A stretch of DNA of 64,000 bases. It comes from Collinsella sp. AF23-2. Lineage in GTDB: Bacteria > Actinomycetota > Coriobacteriia > Coriobacteriales > Coriobacteriaceae. Position numbers and translations under genes: made by a program. The notes under the pieces were generated by a model. That model was not told where the DNA came from. It did not search any database and saw only the letters and a list, made by a program, of their open reading frames with translations. Below are positions 9,079 to 16,024 of this stretch, in pieces (within the stretch, counting starts at the first letter, position 1; every line of letters starts with the position of its first letter). Location: the NCBI RefSeq assembly GCF_003459245.1, contig NZ_QRVG01000003.1, positions 69,513-133,512 on the forward strand, in the 5' to 3' direction.

Positions 9079-9101
9079 TTCGATCAACCCCAGAAACAAG
9101 T

Positions 9102-9140
9102 CTGCAGGCGAGGCATTCTGCGCAGCTCGCCTGCAGACAA
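9102..9140 (-). other. Intercistronic hairpin between SIS gene and IIC
   Basis: GTCTGCAGGCGAG (9102-9114) is perfectly complementary to CTCGCCTGCAGAC (9128-9140) across a 13-nt loop. No T-run follows. It therefore looks like an mRNA-processing or stabilising hairpin, or weak attenuation, inside the operon. Confidence 0.6.
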
Positions 9141-9159
9141 CCGCAGCAATTTGAGAGGA

Positions 9160-10194
9160 TTAGTAGTTCATCTGGTGATAGTAACGACGCGTGGTGAGCG
9201 GGTGGTTACGGACGTGCTCGAGATGGCAGCTCAGACGCTCGGTGATGGTGTAGGTGACCATCGGGGAGACGATCTTGCGGAACTCGGGGTCGCTGAACGG
9301 CAGCTCGACCTCGGCGGTGTCAAACTTGTTCACGCGGACGTTGACGCCCTTCTCGTCGGCGAGCATGTGAGTGAAGTTGTCCACGCGGTCCATGAGCTTA
9401 CGGGTGTCGTCCTCGCCGTAGAGCATGATGAGGCTCGTGCCCTCCTCGCACAGCTCGATGGTGCCGTGGAAGAACTCGGCGGCGTGGATGGACTTGGTCT
9501 TGATCCACTGCATCTCCTCGAGGATGCACATGGCGTAGTCGTAGGCCTCACCCCAGAGCATGCCGGAGCCAATCACCATGTGGTAATCGGTGTCCTTGAA
9601 GTCCTCGGCCATGGCGGCGCAGCGCTCGTCCTGAGCGTCCTTGGCCTTGATGAGGTACGGAGCGATGTTGCCGAACTCCTCCATGAAGGTGTCGTACTTG
9701 GGGAAGGCGCCGGCGTTCTTGAGGAAGCGGGCGACCAGCGTGATCTGGTAGGTGTAGATGGCCTCGCACAGAACGTCGTCCTCGGCGAAGCTGAAGAACT
9801 TGTAATCGGCGTACTCGGTGGCCGGGGTGTTGTCGTTGGAGACATACATCAGCGTGCGGGCGCCCTGCTCCTGGCAGAACTTGGCAGCCTCAATGATCTC
9901 GGGGGTGGTGCCGGTACGGGTGGAGAAGACGCAGACAGAATCCTTGTTGAAGGTCTTGGGCGGGCAGGCGAGGAACTCTGCGGCGATCTCGCAGTGGACA
10001 TCGACGTCGGCCGTGGTGGTCTCGACCCAATACTTCATCGGGAGCGTGTGGGCCCAGGTGCCGCCGCAGCCGATGAAGAAGATGTTGGAATAACCCTGCT
10101 CGCAGACCTCGTCCACGGCAGCCTCAATCTGAGGACGGAGAGCGAGGGCATCGCTCACAACCTTCTCGTAACGAGGCTCATCGAAATTGAACAT
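9160..10194 (-). CDS. SIS domain protein, FrlB/AgaS-like deglycase or isomerase
   Basis: The 344-residue protein has two sugar-isomerase (SIS) folds. The first holds NIFFIGCGGTWAHTLPMKY (about 38) and STRTGTTPEIIEAAKF (about 107). The second has EEMQWIKTKSIHAAEFFHGT (about 225-245), equivalent to the catalytic Glu/His region of GlmS-type isomerases and of fructoselysine-6-phosphate deglycases. Flanked by mannose-family PTS genes, it probably acts on the phosphorylated imported sugar or Amadori compound. The start is ATG 10194 behind AGGAGTAAGGG. A terminator (10312-10337) and a CGTTATA-type motif (10240-10260) upstream indicate its own promoter. The exact substrate is unknown. Confidence 0.85.
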   Translation of the reverse strand: MFNFDEPRYEKVVSDALALRPQIEAAVDEVCEQGYSNIFFIGCGGTWAHTLPMKYWVETTTADVDVHCEIAAEFLACPPKTFNKDSVCVFSTRTGTTPEIIEAAKFCQEQGARTLMYVSNDNTPATEYADYKFFSFAEDDVLCEAIYTYQITLVARFLKNAGAFPKYDTFMEEFGNIAPYLIKAKDAQDERCAAMAEDFKDTDYHMVIGSGMLWGEAYDYAMCILEEMQWIKTKSIHAAEFFHGTIELCEEGTSLIMLYGEDDTRKLMDRVDNFTHMLADEKGVNVRVNKFDTAEVELPFSDPEFRKIVSPMVTYTITERLSCHLEHVRNHPLTTRRYYHQMNY

Positions 10195-10239
10195 CCCTTA
10201 CTCCTAACTCACTTGGATGAACCCTTCATTCATCCCATG

Positions 10240-10260
10240 ACGTTATAATACTTTATATAA
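10240..10260 (-). promoter_or_regulatory. Putative GntR operator, site 1 (SIS-IIC-IID operon)
   Basis: ACGTTATA, two bases, then ACTTTATATAA lies ~46 bp upstream of the SIS start. The arrangement resembles sites at 26417, 32432 and 33711. It is proposed as a binding site of the GntR encoded at 25659. Confidence 0.45.
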
Positions 10261-10311
10261 CTAACTATGCAAGAACTATTTCAGATTTTTTTGATTTTTC
10301 TTTAATAAAAA

Positions 10312-10337
10312 GCCCGCCGATCAAATGATCGACGGGC
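10312..10337 (-). terminator. Terminator after PTS IIB
   Basis: GCCCGCCGATCA (10312-10323) pairs with TGATCGACGGGC (10326-10337), with one mismatch. On the minus strand the stem is followed by TTTTTATTAAAG. It splits the locus into IIA-IIB and SIS-IIC-IID transcripts. Confidence 0.8.
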
Positions 10338-10388
10338 ATAGGCATAGAGCATTGGTTCAATAAATGCCGAGCATCAACGTGTTTCCGG

Positions 10389-10862
10389 CTAGAAAACGTC
10401 CTTGGCAAACACCTTAGCGTCATTGGGGACCTGACGGATTTCGATGGCCACGCCATCGCCCAGGAGCTCTTGGATATGCTCGGCATCTTTCTCGGTCGCA
10501 AAGATCGCAGGGGTCGGATGAAGCGTGGTCTCAGGGGTCTTTCGGGTTCCGCCCAGATTGATCTCTTTGATGTCTTTGCAACCCTTAGCGAGACGATAGA
10601 CATCTTCAATCGTCTCAGTGATGATAAACAGCGAATACTTGTCGGTAACGCCGCTGTTGAGCGCCTCGATAGCAGCGTCAACATCCTTGATGACGAGTTT
10701 AACGCCGTTGGGGCGGGCGAGCCTCAAGGCCGCCTTCCTCATGTCGTCTTTTGCCACAGCATCGCTGGCAAGCAAGATGCAATCTACATCCAAAGCGTGA
10801 GTCCAGGACATGGCAACTTGGCCGTGAATCAGTCGGTAATCAACTCTCGTAAGCTTAATCAT
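10389..10862 (-). CDS. PTS mannose-family IIB component
   Basis: The 157-residue cytoplasmic phosphocarrier receives phosphate from IIA and passes it to the sugar. The phosphorylated His is His13 in RVDYRLIHGQV, the IIB signature, and the EINLGGTRKTPETT region (about 99-112) matches the family. The start is ATG 10862, because GGAG lies 9 nt upstream of it but abuts the earlier ATG at 10871. It lies 71 bp after IIA. Confidence 0.92.
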   Translation of the reverse strand: MIKLTRVDYRLIHGQVAMSWTHALDVDCILLASDAVAKDDMRKAALRLARPNGVKLVIKDVDAAIEALNSGVTDKYSLFIITETIEDVYRLAKGCKDIKEINLGGTRKTPETTLHPTPAIFATEKDAEHIQELLGDGVAIEIRQVPNDAKVFAKDVF

Positions 10863-10933
10863 CGTTATCATCTCCGCACGTGATAAAGGGAATGACAGGT
10901 GTGGCCCCTAGCTAGGGCTCGAACCAGAACTAA

Positions 10934-11353
10934 CTAGAACTCTTCTTCCTCGGCGCCGGCAAGCATGTCCGCCGCCTCGCAAAGCTGAATAAACGAACGC
11001 GATCCCTCGACCGCGGCTTTGGCCTTGTCCGCATCCAGGGAGTCCAGCTGTGTAACCATTTCCACCAGCAGCGGCAAGTTCATTCCAGCGATTAACGTAA
11101 ACGATCCGTCGGTCTGCCTCTGAATGAATTCGTTGTTTACAGAGCCGCCAAAGATGTCAGTCACGACAAACCAAGAGTCGGCAGGGTCCCTCGTCTCCAT
11201 CCATGCATCAATCAACGCCGCGACGTCCCTTGAATCGTCATCGACATAGGCGCACAGGCACTCGATTCGGTCGTTGGTGCCCATCAGAATCTCCAGAGAG
11301 CTTTTCATGCCTTGGGCGAGATAACCATGACTCGCTAGCAATATCTTATTCAT
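10934..11353 (-). CDS. PTS mannose-family IIA component
   Basis: This is a 139-residue EIIA-Man type protein. His9 in ILLASHGYLAQGM is the phosphorylation site, and VVTDIFGGSVNNEF (about 62-75) is the family's second signature. The C-terminus is acidic (AGAEEEEF). ATG 11353 follows GGAGAACT. Here IIA and IIB are separate genes, whereas in the second locus (31482-32405) they are fused. Confidence 0.92.
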   Translation of the reverse strand: MNKILLASHGYLAQGMKSSLEILMGTNDRIECLCAYVDDDSRDVAALIDAWMETRDPADSWFVVTDIFGGSVNNEFIQRQTDGSFTLIAGMNLPLLVEMVTQLDSLDADKAKAAVEGSRSFIQLCEAADMLAGAEEEEF

Positions 11354-11375
11354 AGTTCTCCAATACCAATAGGAC

Positions 11376-11406
11376 GTACTATATTGTCATAACAAAGTAT
11401 ATTAGC
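11376..11406 (-). promoter_or_regulatory. Candidate operator upstream of IIA
   Basis: The palindromic core TTGTCATAACAA is flanked by ACTATA and AGTATA, just upstream of IIA and downstream of the GntR gene. It is a plausible binding site of the local GntR, which is inference only. Confidence 0.35.
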
Positions 11407-11488
11407 AATCTACCCTACTTGGTGTGTCTATTTTCCAAATCCGCGAACGGTAACAATTGGTCGGTAAATCGACCAATCTATCGCTAAT

Positions 11489-12193
11489 TTACAAATAGAA
11501 CTTCAGTCGCTCGGTGCAGTACACCTGACGGGAGATGAAAAGCGGCTCGCCACTTGGGGCATAACGTCTATCGACAAACAGAAGCAGCGAAGAGTCCAGC
11601 TCCACGTTAAGGTATGCCGCCTCGAGCTCGCTCGCATAGCAGACCTCGAGCGTACGCGTGTTGGGACCCATCTTGATCCCCTGGCGATCGAGTACCGCCA
11701 TCAGCGAATCATCGAGGGACTCATGCTCCAAAAAAGAAAGCGCAGCGGAATAGCTATTGGTTTCCAGCATCGTGGGCTTGCCATCCACAAGGCGTAGACG
11801 ACGACTACGCAATACCTTTTGGGTATCGTCTACGCCCAGGAACTTCGCGTCTCGCAGGCTTGGGAAGTCCCAGCCCATTTCGAGAACCCTGGTAGACGCC
11901 TGTTTGCCCGCAAGCTGGCACGAATGGGTAAAGCTCTCACGGTCGTCCGCGGCATACATCTGCGTGTCCGACGAAACAAACGTGCCCTTGCCACGGGCCC
12001 TCTCAACAAGCCCAGCATCTTCCATTTCTTTAATTGCGGAGCGAACCGTTATTCGGCTCACGCCAAATTGCTCGATAAGCTCCGCCTCGGTCGGGAGCTT
12101 ATCTCCCGGGCGGTACGTGCCGTTGGCGATCGAATCAGAAAGCGCACGAACAATCTGTTTGTACAGGGGGATAACGCTATTTGCTTCAACCAT
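11489..12193 (-). CDS. GntR family (HutC/UTRA) transcriptional regulator
   Basis: The 234-residue regulator has an N-terminal GntR winged helix (about 5-70: DKLPTEAELIEQFGVSRITV) and a C-terminal UTRA ligand domain (about 90-232). It is the first gene of the sugar locus and probably senses the phosphorylated substrate. I prefer ATG 12193, since AAAGG lies 10 nt upstream; ATG 12202, three codons earlier, is only 1 nt from that site. The paralogues at 22596, 25659 and 35129 have the same architecture and also neighbour SIS or PTS genes. Confidence 0.9.
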   Translation of the reverse strand: MVEANSVIPLYKQIVRALSDSIANGTYRPGDKLPTEAELIEQFGVSRITVRSAIKEMEDAGLVERARGKGTFVSSDTQMYAADDRESFTHSCQLAGKQASTRVLEMGWDFPSLRDAKFLGVDDTQKVLRSRRLRLVDGKPTMLETNSYSAALSFLEHESLDDSLMAVLDRQGIKMGPNTRTLEVCYASELEAAYLNVELDSSLLLFVDRRYAPSGEPLFISRQVYCTERLKFYL

Positions 12194-12202
12194 ATCAACC
12201 AT

Positions 12203-12674
12203 ACCTTTACAAGAAATCAGCAGCTTATAGATAAATGGCTTATATTGTATTAGAACTTTTTAGCACTCCACGCCATTTCCTATAATGTTTTAGCAAACGA
12301 GGGGCTATTTTGCGTAAGCGGTGTAGAGTCCATCCATTTCCGCATACAACTTCAATCTGATGGCGGTATATGCATCCGATAAGCCGATTGATTTTTATCT
12401 TCTACCTGTCTCACATTCATCCCTCGTCGTAGAGATGAATGTGAGGTGAGAGATACGTAGTTGACGCACGAGCGTGGTTATTTGGACGGTTTCTAGGCTT
12501 TTGGCGGCCGATTTCGTCCGAAAATCCACTGCTATTTGGCGGGCGTCCGAATTTCCACGCTCGTGTGTCCGAAAATCCACGCTCGTGCGGCAGATTGGTC
12601 GAAGGCCCCATATGGGTATACTCTCGGGGATTCGACTCGATTCGCCCCCGCTGGGGCGTCAAAGGAGACTGCAT
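12203..12674. repeat. Repeat-rich intergenic region
   Basis: This 470-bp gap has no convincing gene. It contains an inverted repeat CTCACATTCATC (12410-12421) / GATGAATGTGAG (12434-12445), related to the blocks at 7088 and 7253. Three imperfect direct repeats follow: GTCCGAAAATCCAC at 12516, GTCCGAATTTCCACGCTCGT at 12545 and GTCCGAAAATCCACGCTCGT at 12567. An inverted partner lies at 12465-12492 (CACGAGCGTGG). An in-frame extension of the M16 gene crosses it but is not believable as protein. Confidence 0.6.
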
Positions 12675-15600
12675 ATGCCCACCACCTCAACCGACCCGCG
12701 CGCCGCAGCCGCCGCGCTGCTGGCACCCGGCACCACCTGCCACGGCTTTGCCGTCGAGCGTTGCGAGACCGTGCCCGAGCTCGACTCGGACGCCTACGTG
12801 CTGCGCCACACCGCCTCGGGCGCTCGCCTGCTGTACCTGGCGTGCGACGACGAAAACAAAGCCTTTGCCATTGGCTTTAAGACGCCGCCGGCCGACTCCA
12901 CCGGCGTGTTCCATATTCTTGAGCACTCGGTGCTGTGCGGATCGGCTAAGTTTCCCGTCAAGGAGCCGTTTGTCGACCTGATCAAGAGCTCCATGCAGAC
13001 GTTCCTCAACGCCATGACCTACCCCGACAAGACCATCTACCCCGTTGCCACCACCAACGAGCAAGATCTGTACAACCTGATGGACGTGTACCTGGACGCG
13101 GTGTTCAACCCGGCCATCTATACCAAACCCACCATTTTTGAGCAGGAGGGCTGGCACTACGAGTTGGACCTGCCGGAGGGCGCCGAGGGCGAGGGCGATG
13201 GCAGCGCCGCGAGCCTGCACGAGGGCACGCTGCGCTATAACGGCGTGGTGTTCAACGAGATGAAGGGTGCGCTGTCCGACCCCATGAGCGTGCTGGACGA
13301 CGCCGTCAACGCCGCGCTCTATCCCGACACCGCCTATGCGCATGAGAGCGGCGGCGATCCGCGCGCGATTCCCACGCTCACCTACGAGCAGTTCCTGGAC
13401 ACGCACGCGCGCCACTACAATCCTTCCAACTCCTACATCACGCTCTACGGCGACCTGGACGTGGACCGCGCGTTGGCCTTTTTGGACGAGCGCTATCTGT
13501 CGCAGCCGAGTGCCGCGAGCTGCCGCATGGACGCAGCCGTTGCCGCCGGCGAGGACCCGTCCATGCTGGCGCCCAATCCGCTGGTCGTGCAGGCACCCGT
13601 GACCTGCGAGTACAAGCGCGTCGAGATGGCCACCACGCCCGAGAACGCCCTGGTGGGCCTGGGCCTGGTGCTAGGCAGTGCGCTCGACCGCAAGCGCACG
13701 ATCGCGGCGGATATCTTGTTCGAGGCGTTGCTGGGCTCCAACGAGGCCCCGGTTAAGAAGGCAATTCTGGCGGCGGGCCTGGGCGGCAACGTGGTGAGCT
13801 ACACCGCGGCCGAGTGCCTGCAGCCCTACGAGCTCATCATGCTGCAAAACGCGCAGCCCGGCGTGGCGCGCGAGCTGCGCCGCGTGTTCCAGGACGCCTG
13901 CCGCGACCTGTGCGAGCATGGCGTTCCGCGCGAGCGCCTGGAGGCCATCATCAGCAGCAACGAGTACGACCTGCGCCAGCGCGACTACGGTATCGCCGAC
14001 GGCGTGGCCATTGCGTGCGACGCGCTGAGCACCTGGCTCTACGATGACGACGCCGCGACGCTGGCGCTCAAGTACGGCCCGGTGTACGAGGAGCTGCGTG
14101 GCGAGCTGGACGGCAGCTACTTTGAGGACCTGCTGCGCGAACTCGTACTGCAAAACGACCACATGGCGCTGGTCGAGCTGGTTCCGGTAGACGCTGCCGA
14201 GGGTGCGGAGGGCGCCGAGGCTGCCGAGCTGGCTACCAGGCGCGACGCCATGACCGATGCCGAGCTGGCCGATGTGGTCGAGCGCACGGCCGCGCTGCGT
14301 GCCGCGCAGGAGGCCGAGGACACGCCCGAGGACAAGGCCACGCTGCCGCGCCTGCGTGTATCCGACATTGGCGAGGCGCGCCCCGAGCCGCCGCTGGTCG
14401 TGGACACGACCGCGCCCATCCCCTGCCTGCGCCACGACATCCCCACCAACCGTCTGGCCTACGCCATGCAGTACTTCGACCTGAGCTGCGTCGCGTTTGA
14501 GGACCTGCCCTATGTGACGCTGCTCGGCCGCTTGCTCAAGCAGCTACCCACGCGCGAGCATTCGGCCGAGGAACTCGACAACCTGCTTGCCGGCAAGCTG
14601 GGCTTTTTGAGCTTTACGACCGAGGTCATGACCCAGCCCGACGTGGACGGCGTGCGCCCCTACCTGTTGGTGAGCGCCGGCGCCCTGTCCGAGAAGATCG
14701 ACGCGCTGGCGAGCCTGCCGCGCGAGGTGTGGTCGAGCACGCTTTTGCTCGATGCCGACGCCGACCGTGTGCGCGACGTGCTCACGCAGATTCGCATTGG
14801 GCTTGAGCAGGGCTTTATCAACAACGGTCACTCGGCGGCGCTCGGTCGTGCGATGAGCTACAGCTCGTCTTCGGCCGTGGTGCGCGAGCAGCTTTCGGGC
14901 GTGGATTTCTATCTGTTCCTGCGCGATCTGCTCGACCACTTTGACGAGCGACTGGATGACCTGCGTGCCAAGCTTGCCGAGCTGGCAGGCCGCATCTTTG
15001 TGGCCGACGGCTGCCTGGCGAGCTTTACCGGCAGCGATGAGGACTTTGACGCGTACTGGGATGCCGCGGGCGACCTGGGGCTTGGCGCAGGCGACGGCGC
15101 CGATGCCGGCCGCAACGCGCTCGTGGTGCCGACGCCGCGCGACCGTCACGAGGCTTTCGTCATCCCCAGCGACATTTGCTTTGCGGCAAGCGCGTGCGAC
15201 CCGCGTCGCTTGGGGCTCGACGTGACGGGCGCCTGGGCGGTTGCCGCCAACGCGCTCTCCTACGACTACCTGTGGAACGAGATCCGTGTGAAGGGCGGCG
15301 CATACGGTTGCGGATTCCGCGCGGCTGGCGAGCGTCAAACGGCGTTCTACACCTACCGCGACCCGGCGATCGATCCCTCGATTGAGCGCGTGGCGCGCGC
15401 AGGCGAATGGCTCGGCAGCTTTGAGCCCGACGAGGCCGCCTTTGAGGGCTTTATCGTGAGCTGCGTGAGCGGCATGGACGCGCCGGTGAAGCCCTACGCG
15501 CTCACCAAGCGCCGCAACACGACCTACCTGGCCGGACTCGATCCCAACGCGCGCGAAAAGCGCCGCGCCCAGATGCTCGCCGCCACGCCCGATGAGCTGC

Positions 15601-15719
15601 GCTCGCTCGGCGCCGACGTGACGCGTATCGCAGCCGAGTCGCCGACCTGCGTCTTTGGCGGCCGTGACGTCATCGCCAAGAGCAACGCCAACTTCAACGT
15701 AGTCGACCTGCTCGCTTAA
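12675..15719 (+). CDS. M16C family insulinase-type metallopeptidase
   Basis: The 1014-residue protein resembles presequence proteases (PreP/Cym1 type), cytoplasmic zinc peptidases that degrade small unfolded peptides. The inverted zinc motif HxxEH is His80-Ile-Leu-Glu83-His84 (FHILEHSVLCGS). The conserved NEMKGALSDP segment about 115 residues later provides the third-ligand region. The C-terminal half has the R/Y-type element VKGGAYGCGF, as in M16 partner domains. Its length fits the one-chain, four-domain subfamily. ATG 12675 follows GGAGACTGCAT. It is monocistronic with a strong terminator after it. Confidence 0.9.
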   Translation: MPTTSTDPRAAAAALLAPGTTCHGFAVERCETVPELDSDAYVLRHTASGARLLYLACDDENKAFAIGFKTPPADSTGVFHILEHSVLCGSAKFPVKEPFVDLIKSSMQTFLNAMTYPDKTIYPVATTNEQDLYNLMDVYLDAVFNPAIYTKPTIFEQEGWHYELDLPEGAEGEGDGSAASLHEGTLRYNGVVFNEMKGALSDPMSVLDDAVNAALYPDTAYAHESGGDPRAIPTLTYEQFLDTHARHYNPSNSYITLYGDLDVDRALAFLDERYLSQPSAASCRMDAAVAAGEDPSMLAPNPLVVQAPVTCEYKRVEMATTPENALVGLGLVLGSALDRKRTIAADILFEALLGSNEAPVKKAILAAGLGGNVVSYTAAECLQPYELIMLQNAQPGVARELRRVFQDACRDLCEHGVPRERLEAIISSNEYDLRQRDYGIADGVAIACDALSTWLYDDDAATLALKYGPVYEELRGELDGSYFEDLLRELVLQNDHMALVELVPVDAAEGAEGAEAAELATRRDAMTDAELADVVERTAALRAAQEAEDTPEDKATLPRLRVSDIGEARPEPPLVVDTTAPIPCLRHDIPTNRLAYAMQYFDLSCVAFEDLPYVTLLGRLLKQLPTREHSAEELDNLLAGKLGFLSFTTEVMTQPDVDGVRPYLLVSAGALSEKIDALASLPREVWSSTLLLDADADRVRDVLTQIRIGLEQGFINNGHSAALGRAMSYSSSSAVVREQLSGVDFYLFLRDLLDHFDERLDDLRAKLAELAGRIFVADGCLASFTGSDEDFDAYWDAAGDLGLGAGDGADAGRNALVVPTPRDRHEAFVIPSDICFAASACDPRRLGLDVTGAWAVAANALSYDYLWNEIRVKGGAYGCGFRAAGERQTAFYTYRDPAIDPSIERVARAGEWLGSFEPDEAAFEGFIVSCVSGMDAPVKPYALTKRRNTTYLAGLDPNAREKRRAQMLAATPDELRSLGADVTRIAAESPTCVFGGRDVIAKSNANFNVVDLLA

Positions 15720-15724
15720 CGCAC

Positions 15725-15766
15725 AAAGGTAGATTTTTAGGACATGCCTAAAAATCTACCTTTTTT
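15725..15766 (+). terminator. Terminator of the M16 peptidase
   Basis: AAAGGTAGATTTTTAGG (15725-15741) is perfectly complementary to 15747-15763 across a 5-nt loop. A T-run follows. Confidence 0.85.
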
Positions 15767-15797
15767 CTGCGGCTTAGACGGGGCGGCGCAGCCCACT

Positions 15798-15955
15798 GCG
15801 GCGGTTTGTCTCAATCTGTAACATCTAGACGGCAATATCGGCTCCAGATGTTACAGATCGAGACGTTCCCGAACGGCACCAGCTCTTTGTCTCGATCTGT
15901 AACAGCTAGGCCCATTTATGCCGAGTTACTGTTACAGATCGAGACAAACCGCCGC
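15798..15955. repeat. Nested inverted repeats of GTCTCRATCTGTAACA
   Basis: The 16-mer GTCTCRATCTGTAACA occurs four times in alternating orientation: 15808-15823 (+), 15849-15864 (-), 15889-15904 (+) and 15930-15945 (-). The copies make two adjacent hairpins with long loops. The outermost copies extend to GCGGCGGTTTGTCTC (15798-15812) and its complement (15941-15955), so the whole block can also close as one large stem. No gene is present. Confidence 0.8.
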
Positions 15956-15975
15956 AGACACCCGCCCTTCAGCAA

Positions 15976-16012
15976 AAACCACCCAAAGGTGTCTGTCCCC
16001 TTTGGGTGGTTT
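15976..16012 (-). terminator. Palindrome with GGGACAG-type loop, possible terminator
   Basis: AAACCACCCAAAGG (15976-15989) pairs perfectly with 15999-16012. The loop is TGTCTGTCC. It lies just downstream of the zinc-ribbon gene on the minus strand and is one of several palindromes that share a TGTCCCC core. Confidence 0.55.
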
Positions 16013-16024
16013 GCGAGTGGGCTG

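Noticed and set aside
9151-10248. Plus-strand frame of about 365 codons
   Set aside because: It is antisense to the SIS gene, with Val/Gly/Leu-biased composition typical of shadows of GC-rich genes.
12474-12674. N-terminal extension of the M16 peptidase
   Set aside because: It runs through the repeat array and lacks a ribosome site; GGAGACTGCAT before ATG 12675 marks the start.
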